Source: Paracoccaceae bacterium
GTDB taxonomy: Bacteria; Pseudomonadota; Alphaproteobacteria; Rhodobacterales; Rhodobacteraceae
Assembly (NCBI GenBank): GCA_013214715.1
Contig: JABSSB010000136.1
Coordinates: forward strand, 1 to 12,864
Direction: 5' to 3'
DNA: 12,864 nucleotides
Under the pieces are notes generated by a model that searched no databases, was not told the origin of the DNA, and saw only the letters and a list, made by a program, of their open reading frames with translations. Position numbers and translations under genes: made by a program. Shown here piece after piece: positions 6,941 to 12,864 of the stretch (the stretch's first letter is position 1; each line of letters begins with the position of its first letter).

Positions 6941-6975
6941 AAGTGGGGCGGCCTTCCATGACGGTCGCCCCGTTT
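6941..6975 (+). terminator. Terminator-like hairpin between beta and gamma genes (possible attenuator)
   Basis: GGGGCGGCC (6945-6953) pairs with GGTCGCCCC (6963-6971) through nine pairs, one a G-U, around a nine-base loop. The stem can be extended outward by AAGT/GTTT pairing. Only three T residues follow, so it is a weak intrinsic terminator. Since the cytochrome subunit lies downstream in the same direction, partial termination or 3'-end protection of the upstream fdhA-fdhB message is the likely effect. Confidence 0.5.
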
Positions 6976-7009
6976 GCACTAAATGTGACTCATTGGGGAG
7001 GGGTAGCTC

Positions 7010-8230
7010 ATGCTTCGCATTCTATTGGCCATATCGCTGATATTTGGACTGGCCGTCAGCGCAGGCGCGCAGGACAGCACGACAGCCACCGACAGCATGG
7101 ATCGCAGCTCCACAGGGGGCGCGACAACACTCGAAGACATTCTGCGGCGTCAGGAAGGGTTGCAGGTCGACCCGGAGTATCGCCGCTCCAACACCGGCAG
7201 CGCCGATGCGGCGGCTGATATCACGCAGCAGCTTGGCACGCTTGGCGGCGCCTCGGAAAGTGATGTCTTTCGCGCGCTGCGCTATGGCACGGCCGATATC
7301 AGCGTGACATCGCGGAGTCCGGCCGCCGGGACTATCATTCAAGATGGTGGCATCTGGTGGCTACAGGCCCGCGAAGGCTGGCTGGCCACCTATGGCGCTT
7401 ACCTGCTGGGCGGCACGCTGGTATTGCTGACCATGTTTTACGTGCTGCGTGGCAAGATCCGCATCGAAGGGCAGAGCGGCGTCAGCACGATCCTGCGCTT
7501 CACCACATTCGAACGCTTTGGTCACTGGCTGTTTGCAGGGTCGTTTCTGATCCTCGGCCTGACAGGCCTGCTCACGTTGTTCGGGCGCAAGGTGGTGATC
7601 CCGCTTCTGGGCCATGACGCGTTTTCGACCATCGCGATTGCGTCGAAATGGGTGCATAACAATATCTCCTGGGCGTTTATGCTGGGGCTGATCATCATCA
7701 CGGTGAACTGGATCGCCCATAACATCCCCAACCGGCTTGATCTGGTCTGGCTGTCCAAGGCGGGCGGGCTGTTTTCCAAGGGCGTTCACCCGCCCGCACG
7801 CAAGTTCAATGCGGGCCAGAAGATGATCTTCTGGGGCTGCGTGGTGCTGGGCGTGTCGATCTCGGCCTCGGGGCTGTCGTTGCTATTTCCGTTTGAACTG
7901 CCGATGTTCGCCAAGACCTTTGCCGTGCTGAATTCCACCGGGCTCCCGCAGCTTGTGGGTCTGGGCACCCTGCCCGAAGTCATGGCCCCGCAAGAGGAAA
8001 TGCAATATGCGCAGCTATGGCATTCCATTGTGGCCTTTGTGTTCATGGCGATGATCTTTGCCCATATCTATATCGGCTCGGTCGGGATGGAGGGCGCGAT
8101 CGACGCCATGACAACCGGCGAGGTCGACACGCAATGGGCCAAAGAGCATCACAGCCTCTGGGTGGCCGAGGTCGAAGAGGCCGACCGCGCCGCCGCAGCC
8201 AAGGCCGGTCAGGTCAGCCCGGCGGAATAG
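7010..8230 (+). CDS. fdoI: Formate dehydrogenase gamma subunit (cytochrome b) with N-terminal periplasmic extension
   Basis: This 406-residue membrane protein would carry electrons from the beta subunit to quinone. Residues 1-20 form a signal-like segment ending SAGAQ. Residues 21-125 form a hydrophilic, probably periplasmic region. A first hydrophobic helix follows near 128-146. The recognisable FDH cytochrome b core has four helices, about 170-192, 214-237, 271-293 and 336-357. Likely haem-ligand or nearby histidines are H172, H216, H338 and H352, all at helix edges as expected for a two-haem FdnI-type subunit. E. coli FdnI has 217 residues, so about half of this protein is additional. A GGGGAGGGG ribosome site precedes the ATG. 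The stop is two bases before the WD40-cytochrome gene. Confidence 0.93.
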   Translation: MLRILLAISLIFGLAVSAGAQDSTTATDSMDRSSTGGATTLEDILRRQEGLQVDPEYRRSNTGSADAAADITQQLGTLGGASESDVFRALRYGTADISVTSRSPAAGTIIQDGGIWWLQAREGWLATYGAYLLGGTLVLLTMFYVLRGKIRIEGQSGVSTILRFTTFERFGHWLFAGSFLILGLTGLLTLFGRKVVIPLLGHDAFSTIAIASKWVHNNISWAFMLGLIIITVNWIAHNIPNRLDLVWLSKAGGLFSKGVHPPARKFNAGQKMIFWGCVVLGVSISASGLSLLFPFELPMFAKTFAVLNSTGLPQLVGLGTLPEVMAPQEEMQYAQLWHSIVAFVFMAMIFAHIYIGSVGMEGAIDAMTTGEVDTQWAKEHHSLWVAEVEEADRAAAAKAGQVSPAE

Positions 8231-8232
8231 CC

Positions 8233-9495
8233 ATGCGCGGCGCCTTTCTGGGATTGGCGCTAATGGCGCTGCCAGGTCTTCTGGCAGCGCAGGACTTCTT
8301 TACCCTCAAAGGCCATGGTGGCCCGATCATGAGCATCGCCGCTGCCCCCGACGGGCGCATCGCCACGGCGAGTTTCGACAATGCGGTGGGTCTGTGGTCC
8401 GACGGGGCGCCAGACTGGTTCGACGGGCATGAGGCGGCGGTCAATACCGTGATCTTTGACGGGCAGACGTTGATCTCGGGCGGGGATGATCACACGATCC
8501 GCCGCTGGCCCGATGGCACCCTGATCGGGCGGCATGAGCGTAAGGTGATGGGTCTGGCCCTTGGCCCCGGCCTCCTGGCCTCGGCCTCATGGGACGGCAC
8601 GATCGGCCTGTGGCCCACGGATGGAGAGGCGCGGTTTCTGCGCGGACACCAGCAGGGCGTGAACGCTGTGGGCTTTGCCCCGGACGGGCGGCTCTATTCG
8701 GCCTCGACCGATGGCACGCTGCGGGTCTGGAACCTTCAAACAGGCGACAACCGCGTGATCCTGCGCCACGGCTTTGGCATCAATGAAATGGTCATCCACC
8801 CCGATGGCTGGCTGGCCTATGGCGCGGTGGATGGGGTGACGCGGATCATTGACCTGGAGACCGAGACCGAGCTGCGTGATTTCACGCTGGATCGCCGCCC
8901 GGTTCTGGCGCTGGCGCTGTCGCCGGATGGGCGGACACTGGCCGTCGGAGATGGCGACGGATTCATCATGGTGGTGGACACAGATAGCTGGCGCATCACG
9001 CGCGATTACCGCGCCACGCTGCGCGGCCCGGTCTGGGCGCTGGCCTTTTCACCGGACGGGCAGAACATCCATGCCGGCGGCATCGACGACGCGATGTATA
9101 GCTGGCCGATCGCGCAATTGGACGCCTTTGATCAGATGGCCACGGGGGAGAGGACGTTCCTCAAGGACCCTGCCCTAATGGAAAATGGCGAGAGACAGTT
9201 TGCCCGCAAATGCTCGATCTGCCATACGCTGAGCGCCGGTTCGGCCCGCCGCGCCGGACCGAGCCTGCACGGGCTCTTTGGCCGCAAGGCTGGGGCCGTC
9301 AGCGATTACCTCTATTCCGAGACCCTGACAGGCTCTGACATCATCTGGACCGAAGACAGCGTGGATGCGCTGTTCGATGAAGGTCCCGACTACTATATAC
9401 CCGGCAGCAAGATGCCAATGCAGCGCATCACCGATCCGCAGGATCGCGCCGATCTGATCGCTTATCTGCGCCGGGCTACGCGAGGGGAGAACTGA
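8233..9495 (+). CDS. Exported seven-repeat WD40 protein fused to a c-type cytochrome domain
   Basis: The ATG two bases after the gamma stop gives 420 residues. A signal peptide (residues 1-19, ending LLAAQ) exports it. Residues about 24-310 show seven WD-like repeats with the usual GH...V..(A/S)PDG....S...D..(I/L)..W pattern, enough for one closed seven-bladed propeller. After a linker, residues about 320-418 form a class I cytochrome c domain. Haem attachment is at CSICH (C327, C330, H331), with GPSLHGLFGRKAG following and a likely axial methionine, M394, in PGSKMPMQ. The frame is open upstream to 8017 but that part overlaps the gamma subunit and lacks the signal. Operon position suggests it docks on the periplasmic FDH and accepts electrons, or scaffolds the complex. 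Neither is established. It is well conserved in structure and shows no missing haem residue. Confidence 0.9.
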   Translation: MRGAFLGLALMALPGLLAAQDFFTLKGHGGPIMSIAAAPDGRIATASFDNAVGLWSDGAPDWFDGHEAAVNTVIFDGQTLISGGDDHTIRRWPDGTLIGRHERKVMGLALGPGLLASASWDGTIGLWPTDGEARFLRGHQQGVNAVGFAPDGRLYSASTDGTLRVWNLQTGDNRVILRHGFGINEMVIHPDGWLAYGAVDGVTRIIDLETETELRDFTLDRRPVLALALSPDGRTLAVGDGDGFIMVVDTDSWRITRDYRATLRGPVWALAFSPDGQNIHAGGIDDAMYSWPIAQLDAFDQMATGERTFLKDPALMENGERQFARKCSICHTLSAGSARRAGPSLHGLFGRKAGAVSDYLYSETLTGSDIIWTEDSVDALFDEGPDYYIPGSKMPMQRITDPQDRADLIAYLRRATRGEN

Positions 9496-9499
9496 GACA

Positions 9500-9628
9500 A
9501 TGAAAGCCATGTATCTGGCCTTTGGCGCCATGATCGTGATCACGATAGGGGCCAATTACGCCTTGCATGAAATCGGCATGAGCACCGCCGATCAAGGCTC
9601 CACCTCCAGCACTGTCCGGCTCGATTAA
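9500..9628 (+). CDS. Small single-helix membrane protein (42 aa)
   Basis: The ATG lies four bases after the WD40-cytochrome stop codon, with AGGGGAG at about 9483-9489 as ribosome site. The 42-residue product has one hydrophobic segment (residues about 3-21, AMYLAFGAMIVITIGAN) and a polar tail rich in Ser and Thr ending TVRLD. It ends at TAA 9626-9628. I do not recognise a named family. Its size and position suggest a small accessory subunit that stabilises the membrane part of the FDH complex, comparable in kind to small subunits of cytochrome oxidases. The tight spacing on both sides, a ribosome site and sensible composition support it as a real gene. Confidence 0.7.
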   Translation: MKAMYLAFGAMIVITIGANYALHEIGMSTADQGSTSSTVRLD

Positions 9629-9631
9629 GGC

Positions 9632-10504
9632 TTGAGCGACTATCTCACCACCAAGGAACTCGCAGCTTTGCTGCGGATCGGGGAGCGCAAGGTCTATGAC
9701 CTTGCCGCCAGCGGAGAGGTGCCCTGCATCCGTGCACTGGGCAAACTGCTCTTTCCTCGCGCCGAAATCACGGCCTGGCTCGCCACGATGCGAGACGGGC
9801 CGGTGGTGCCACAAACGCCCCTGCCCGCGATTTTGGCCGGCTCACATGATCCGCTGCTGGATTGGGCATTGCGTGAAAGCGGGTCAGGATTGGCAAGCTA
9901 TTATGACGGCAGTTTCGACGGGCTCGACCGGCTGGCAAAGCGCGAAGCCCAGGCCGCCGCGCTACATATCCGCGACGGCGATGGCTGGAACCGCGATAGC
10001 CTGATCGCGCGGCTGGGCGCGGCCCCTGTGGTGCTGATCGAAATAGCGCAGCGCCAGCGCGGGCTGCTGCTGCGCCCCGGACTGAGCGGGATCGACAGCT
10101 TTGCCGATCTGCGCGGGCGCCGCGTGATCCTGCGCCAAAGCAGCGCCGCCAGCCAGCGCCAATTCGACGGCCTGCTGTCCCAAGCCGGTCTGAGCCAGGA
10201 GGACATCACACCGCTGCCCACCCCGGCGCGCACCGAAGAAGAACTCGCCATCACCCTGCATGACGGCAAAGCCGATGCCGGGTTCGGCCTTGGCGCGTTG
10301 TCCGGGCTTTACGGGCTGGGCTTTACCCCGCTGCTGACCGAACGCTTCGACCTGGCGATCTGGCGCCGCGCCTGGTTCGAGCCGCCGATACAAAAGCTCG
10401 CCGCCTTCCTTCACAGCCCCGGTTTCAAAACCCGCGCCGCCGAACTGGGGCATTATGACCTGACCGGGCTGGGCCAGGTGCACCATAACGGGCCCAGCGA
10501 CTGA
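9632..10504 (+). CDS. Helix-turn-helix (excisionase/MerR-like) regulator with PBP-like sensor domain
   Basis: This 290-residue soluble protein starts at TTG, since the TAA three bases earlier in the same frame excludes any upstream start and the next ATG would cut the DNA-binding domain. Residues about 4-50 (YLTTKELAALLRIGERKVYD ... KLLFPRAEITAWLA) form an HTH_17-type winged domain. Residues about 85-285 resemble the periplasmic-binding-protein superfamily domain that is found fused to such HTH domains and, in other proteins, to MoeA. There is no signal peptide, so it works in the cytoplasm. Proteins of this design occur near molybdate/tungstate and pterin-cofactor genes. Here it lies between the FDH operon and the tup genes, so sensing oxyanion or cofactor is the favoured, unproven, role. 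No strong ribosome site is visible, consistent with coupling to the preceding small gene. Confidence 0.85.
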   Translation: MSDYLTTKELAALLRIGERKVYDLAASGEVPCIRALGKLLFPRAEITAWLATMRDGPVVPQTPLPAILAGSHDPLLDWALRESGSGLASYYDGSFDGLDRLAKREAQAAALHIRDGDGWNRDSLIARLGAAPVVLIEIAQRQRGLLLRPGLSGIDSFADLRGRRVILRQSSAASQRQFDGLLSQAGLSQEDITPLPTPARTEEELAITLHDGKADAGFGLGALSGLYGLGFTPLLTERFDLAIWRRAWFEPPIQKLAAFLHSPGFKTRAAELGHYDLTGLGQVHHNGPSD

Positions 10505-10523
10505 CCCCGTGCTTCTTTGCTTC

Positions 10524-10567
10524 AAAAATACCCTACCCCAACGCGCGCCTCACCGCGCGGCGTTGGG
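10524..10567 (-). terminator. Probable terminator of the tup operon
   Basis: CCCAACGC (10537-10544) pairs with GCGTTGGG (10560-10567). An inner GCGC/GCGC pairing, with one bulged G, extends it to about twelve pairs closing a six-base loop. Read on the minus strand, the stem covers the last codons and stop of tupA and is followed, after eight bases, by T5 (10528-10524). The T run is set back further than in a textbook terminator. It occupies most of the short gap between the convergent regulator and tupA. Confidence 0.45.
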
Positions 10568-11356
10568 AAAGAAAAGCTGCCGCCCCTGCAGATCAAACCC
10601 CGCGATCGCGGCCTGGCCTTCGGGGCCGGTCATCCAGTCGATAAAGGCCTGCGCGGCCTCGGCCTGCACATGCGGGTGCCGCTCGGGGTTCACGGCAATG
10701 ACACCATATTGGTTGAACAGCCGCGCATCGCCTTCAACGAGGATCTCCAACCCATCCTTGTTGCCAAACGCCGTCCAGGACGCGCGATCGGTCAGCACAT
10801 GGGCCTGCATCCCTGCCGCAAGGTTCAGCGTGGCCCCCATGCCGGACCCGGTTTCGCGATACCACCCGCCCGAAGCGCCGCCGACATCCACGCCCGCCTC
10901 GGACCACAGCCGCAGTTCGGCCTTATGGGTGCCGCTGTCATCTCCGCGAGAGGCAAAGACACCCCGCGCCGCGGCCACCGCCGCCAGCGCCGTCACCACA
11001 TCCACGCTGCCCGCGATCCCGGCAGGGTCCGTAGCCGGGCCGACCAGAATGAAATCATTATACATCACATCAAAGCGCTCAACGCCCCAGCCCTGTGCCA
11101 CAAACTCTTCTTCGGCCGCGCGGGCATGGACCAAGAGCACATCCCCATCGCCATTGCGCGCATTGCGGATTGCCTGCCCCGTGCCCACGGCCACCACGCG
11201 GACCTCATGCCCGGTTGCGGCCTCGAACTGAGGCAGGATTGCATCCAGAAGCCCGGAATTCTGCGTCGATGTCGTGGATTGCAGCACGATCACCTCGGCC
11301 CAGGCCGCGCCCGCGCCGAAGACCCCCGCCATCGTCAAGACCAATGCTCGGATCAC
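10550..11356 (-). CDS. tupA: Tungstate ABC transporter, periplasmic substrate-binding protein
   Basis: The 268-residue product begins with a signal peptide (residues 1-20, ending GAAWA). Conserved TupA features follow: QSTTSTQNSGLL at 26-37, VGTGQAI at 57-63, GDVLLVHA at 71-78, MYNDFILVGP at 98-107, SRGDDSGTH at 136-144, and WYRETGSGMGATL further on. In TupA proteins the Thr/Ser motif and an arginine in this second half contact the oxyanion. I chose the GTG at 11356 because AGGGAGG (11370-11364) then stands seven bases upstream. The ATG at 11362 would be one base from that site. It is the last gene of the tupB-tupC-tupA order, whereas tupA usually comes first. A related molybdate or other oxyanion specificity is possible, but the motifs favour Tup over ModA. 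Confidence 0.88.
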   Translation of the reverse strand: MIRALVLTMAGVFGAGAAWAEVIVLQSTTSTQNSGLLDAILPQFEAATGHEVRVVAVGTGQAIRNARNGDGDVLLVHARAAEEEFVAQGWGVERFDVMYNDFILVGPATDPAGIAGSVDVVTALAAVAAARGVFASRGDDSGTHKAELRLWSEAGVDVGGASGGWYRETGSGMGATLNLAAGMQAHVLTDRASWTAFGNKDGLEILVEGDARLFNQYGVIAVNPERHPHVQAEAAQAFIDWMTGPEGQAAIAGFDLQGRQLFFPNAAR

Positions 11357-11378
11357 GTCCATACCTCCCTTGCAAATG

Positions 11379-12119
11379 TCACAGGATCAAACGGCCTTCC
11401 AGAAAACAGCGCGCGGCGCGGCTGCGGGGGCGGTCGAAGAATTCGGCGGCAGGCGTGTGTTCCATCACCTCGCCGCGATGCAGGACCAGCACATCGCCCG
11501 CCAGACGCCGCGCCTGCCCGACATCATGGGTGACCATGACGACCCGTGTGCCACGCTCATGCGCTTGCCGCACCAGCGCCTCCACCGCCTTGGTTGAGGC
11601 CGGGTCGAGCGCCGAGCTCGGCTCATCGAGAAACAGGATCTCAGGGTCGCAGGCCAGCGCGCGCAACACAGCCAAACGCTGCGCCTCTCCCCCAGAGAGC
11701 GAGCGCGCCCATTGCCGCGCGCGCGGGGCCAGCCCGCCCATATCAAGCAATTCGGCGCAGCGCTCGGCCCGCGCCATGCGCGACAGGCCTTGCCGTCGCA
11801 GCACGTAGTCGAGATTGGCCTGCACCGTGCGCCGCAACAACACGGGCTGTTGAAAGACCATCGCCTGCCGTCCGCACGCCAAAGAGTCCAACCGCCGCCC
11901 GCCTTGGCGGACTTCGCCTGCATCGGGCTGGATCATCCCATGCAGGCACCGCAGCAAAAGGCTTTTGCCTGCGCCATTGGGGCCAAGGATCAACGTCGGC
12001 CCGGCCCCGTCCAGAACCAGCTTGTCGATATTCAGAAGCGCCACGCCCTGTTTCGACAGGCGCAGGCCGGACGCCTCCAACAGGCGCGGATCGGTGCGAA
12101 ATGCGGCGCCCTCACGCAT
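11379..12119 (-). CDS. tupC: Tungstate ABC transporter, ATP-binding protein
   Basis: The 246-residue ATPase powers the importer at the inner face of the membrane. Walker A is GPNGAGKS (46-53), the Q-loop is Q90, the signature is LSGGE (141-145), Walker B is ILFLDE (161-166) followed by the D-loop SALD, and the switch histidine is H198. It ends soon after the nucleotide-binding domain, without the C-terminal TOBE (molybdate-binding) domain of ModC, as expected for TupC. The ATG at 12119 has AGGAGG (about 12131-12126) six bases upstream and overlaps the tupB end by eight bases, indicating coupling. An in-frame ATG at 12140 would bury that ribosome site inside the gene and is rejected. The tupA GTG start follows after 22 bases. 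Confidence 0.93.
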   Translation of the reverse strand: MREGAAFRTDPRLLEASGLRLSKQGVALLNIDKLVLDGAGPTLILGPNGAGKSLLLRCLHGMIQPDAGEVRQGGRRLDSLACGRQAMVFQQPVLLRRTVQANLDYVLRRQGLSRMARAERCAELLDMGGLAPRARQWARSLSGGEAQRLAVLRALACDPEILFLDEPSSALDPASTKAVEALVRQAHERGTRVVMVTHDVGQARRLAGDVLVLHRGEVMEHTPAAEFFDRPRSRAARCFLEGRLIL

Positions 12120-12819
12120 GGCGGACCTCCTGGCTTGCACTGCGCATCCCGGCCATGCTGACGGCCCCGGTGATCAGCACCGACAGGATCACCAGTACCG
12201 CTCCGAGCGCTAAAGCCAACGCCAGATTGCCCTTGGAGGTTTCCAAAGCGATCGTCGTCGTCATTACCCGTGTCACGTGGTTGATATTGCCGCCCACGAT
12301 CATCACCGCGCCCACCTCGGCAATGGCGCGGCCAAAGCCCGCGAGCAGCGCGGTCATCAGCGCAAGCCGCCCATCCCACAGCAGCGTCGGCACCGAGGCC
12401 AGCCGCGACACGCCCAATGAGCGCAGCGTTTCGGCATATTCGGCATCCAGCATTTCGACCGTCTGCCGCGTCAGCGCCGCGATGATCGGCGTCACCAGCA
12501 CCACCTGCGCGATGATCATCGCCGTAGGCGTATAAAGCAGCCCCAGCACGCCAAACGGGCCAGAGCGTGACAGCGCCAGATAGACCAGCAGCCCGACCAC
12601 CACCGGCGGCAGCCCCATCAGCGCGTTGACCAGAATGATCAGTGCCCGTCGTCCCGGAAACCGCCCCACGGCCAGCGCAGCCCCCAAAGGCAGACCGATC
12701 AGAGCGGCGAACACCACCGCCAATAGCGACACGCGTAAGGACAGCAGCACAATCGCCCATAACTCCGAATCTCCGGTGAGGATCAATCGCAGCGCCAAGC
12801 AACCGCGCAGGAGCCTCAA
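12112..12819 (-). CDS. tupB: Tungstate ABC transporter, permease
   Basis: This membrane permease of about 235 residues has several long hydrophobic helices and an EAA-type coupling loop (AETLRSLGVSRLASVPTLLW, about residues 130-150) that contacts the ATPase. Typical TupB segments are LWAIVLLSLRVSL near the start, GLPPVVVGLLVYLALSRSGP, and AIAEVGAVMIVGGNINHVTRVMTT. The frame is closed by a TGA at 12849-12847 and contains no ATG near the N-terminus. TTG at 12819 is given as start, but TTG at about 12798 would also leave the helices intact, and neither has a clear ribosome site. It is the first visible gene of the tup operon, and its promoter must lie in the last 45 bases of the window or beyond. 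Confidence 0.9.
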   Translation of the reverse strand: MRLLRGCLALRLILTGDSELWAIVLLSLRVSLLAVVFAALIGLPLGAALAVGRFPGRRALIILVNALMGLPPVVVGLLVYLALSRSGPFGVLGLLYTPTAMIIAQVVLVTPIIAALTRQTVEMLDAEYAETLRSLGVSRLASVPTLLWDGRLALMTALLAGFGRAIAEVGAVMIVGGNINHVTRVMTTTIALETSKGNLALALALGAVLVILSVLITGAVSMAGMRSASQEVRHA

Positions 12820-12864
12820 CCGTGCAGACAGCCAACCCCAGATTGATCAGCATATGCGTCAGAG

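Noticed and set aside
8017..8232. Extension of the WD40-cytochrome frame upstream to 8017
   Set aside because: This part overlaps the coding end of the gamma subunit and reads as low-complexity Arg/Gly sequence. The ATG at 8233 begins a proper signal peptide.
11357..11362. ATG at 11362 as tupA start
   Set aside because: It would stand one base from the AGGGAGG site, too close for normal initiation. The GTG at 11356 has seven-base spacing.
12120..12140. ATG at 12140 as tupC start
   Set aside because: It increases overlap with tupB to 29 bases and places the strong AGGAGG inside the gene. The ATG at 12119 fits that site.
12843..12856. FNR-like site TTGATCAGCATATG upstream of tupB
   Set aside because: The left half is perfect but the right half matches only two of five bases, so it does not meet the consensus.
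1..12864. Search by eye for tRNA, rRNA, CRISPR repeats, transposases, integrases and toxin-antitoxin pairs
   Set aside because: None were seen. The window is densely filled with metabolic and transport genes and shows no mobile-element features.

Overview
The window is high-GC DNA that looks like a member of the Rhodobacterales (Roseobacter/Rhodobacter group, Alphaproteobacteria). This placement rests on the gene order (DUF3305 - DUF3306 - TorD-like chaperone - small Tat protein - FDH3-type formate dehydrogenase), on protein style and on frequent TTG starts. It is not based on a marker gene. No RNA gene, CRISPR array, insertion sequence, integrase or other sign of mobility was found.

Layout. 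(1) 3-992, minus strand: the N-terminal 330 residues of a multi-[4Fe-4S] protein that runs off the left edge. (2) 993-1241: a divergent control region with a perfect FNR/FnrL-type box (1101-1114) and two further palindromes (1131-1143 and 1162-1179). (3) 1242-9628, plus strand: a tightly packed formate dehydrogenase operon. It encodes DUF3305 and DUF3306 proteins, a TorD-family chaperone, a 63-residue Tat-targeted protein, the Tat-exported catalytic subunit (cysteine rather than selenocysteine at the metal), the four-cluster iron-sulfur subunit, a cytochrome b subunit with a long N-terminal extension, an exported seven-repeat WD40 protein fused to a c-type cytochrome, and a 42-residue membrane protein. 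(4) 9632-10504, plus strand: a cytoplasmic regulator with an excisionase-type helix-turn-helix fused to a periplasmic-binding-protein-like domain. (5) 10550-12819, minus strand: a tungstate-type ABC importer in the order tupB-tupC-tupA, convergent with the regulator.

How the parts fit. Formate would be oxidised in the periplasm by the Tat-exported alpha/beta pair. Electrons would pass through the four beta clusters to the b-type cytochrome and the quinone pool, with the WD40-cytochrome c as a possible second acceptor or assembly partner. The DUF3305, DUF3306, TorD and divergent Fe-S proteins look like cytoplasmic maturation or accessory factors. The adjacent Tup transporter suggests the enzyme carries tungsten rather than, or as well as, molybdenum. 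The HTH/PBP protein is well placed to tie metal or cofactor status to expression. The FNR box predicts oxygen-responsive control of the divergent promoters. Three intercistronic hairpins around the Tat gene, fdhA and the beta/gamma junction may set subunit ratios by RNA processing or attenuation.

The core is a recognisable formate dehydrogenase locus. The least understood parts are the WD40-cytochrome c fusion, the HTH/PBP regulator, the two tiny exported or membrane proteins, and the palindromes in the divergent promoter.
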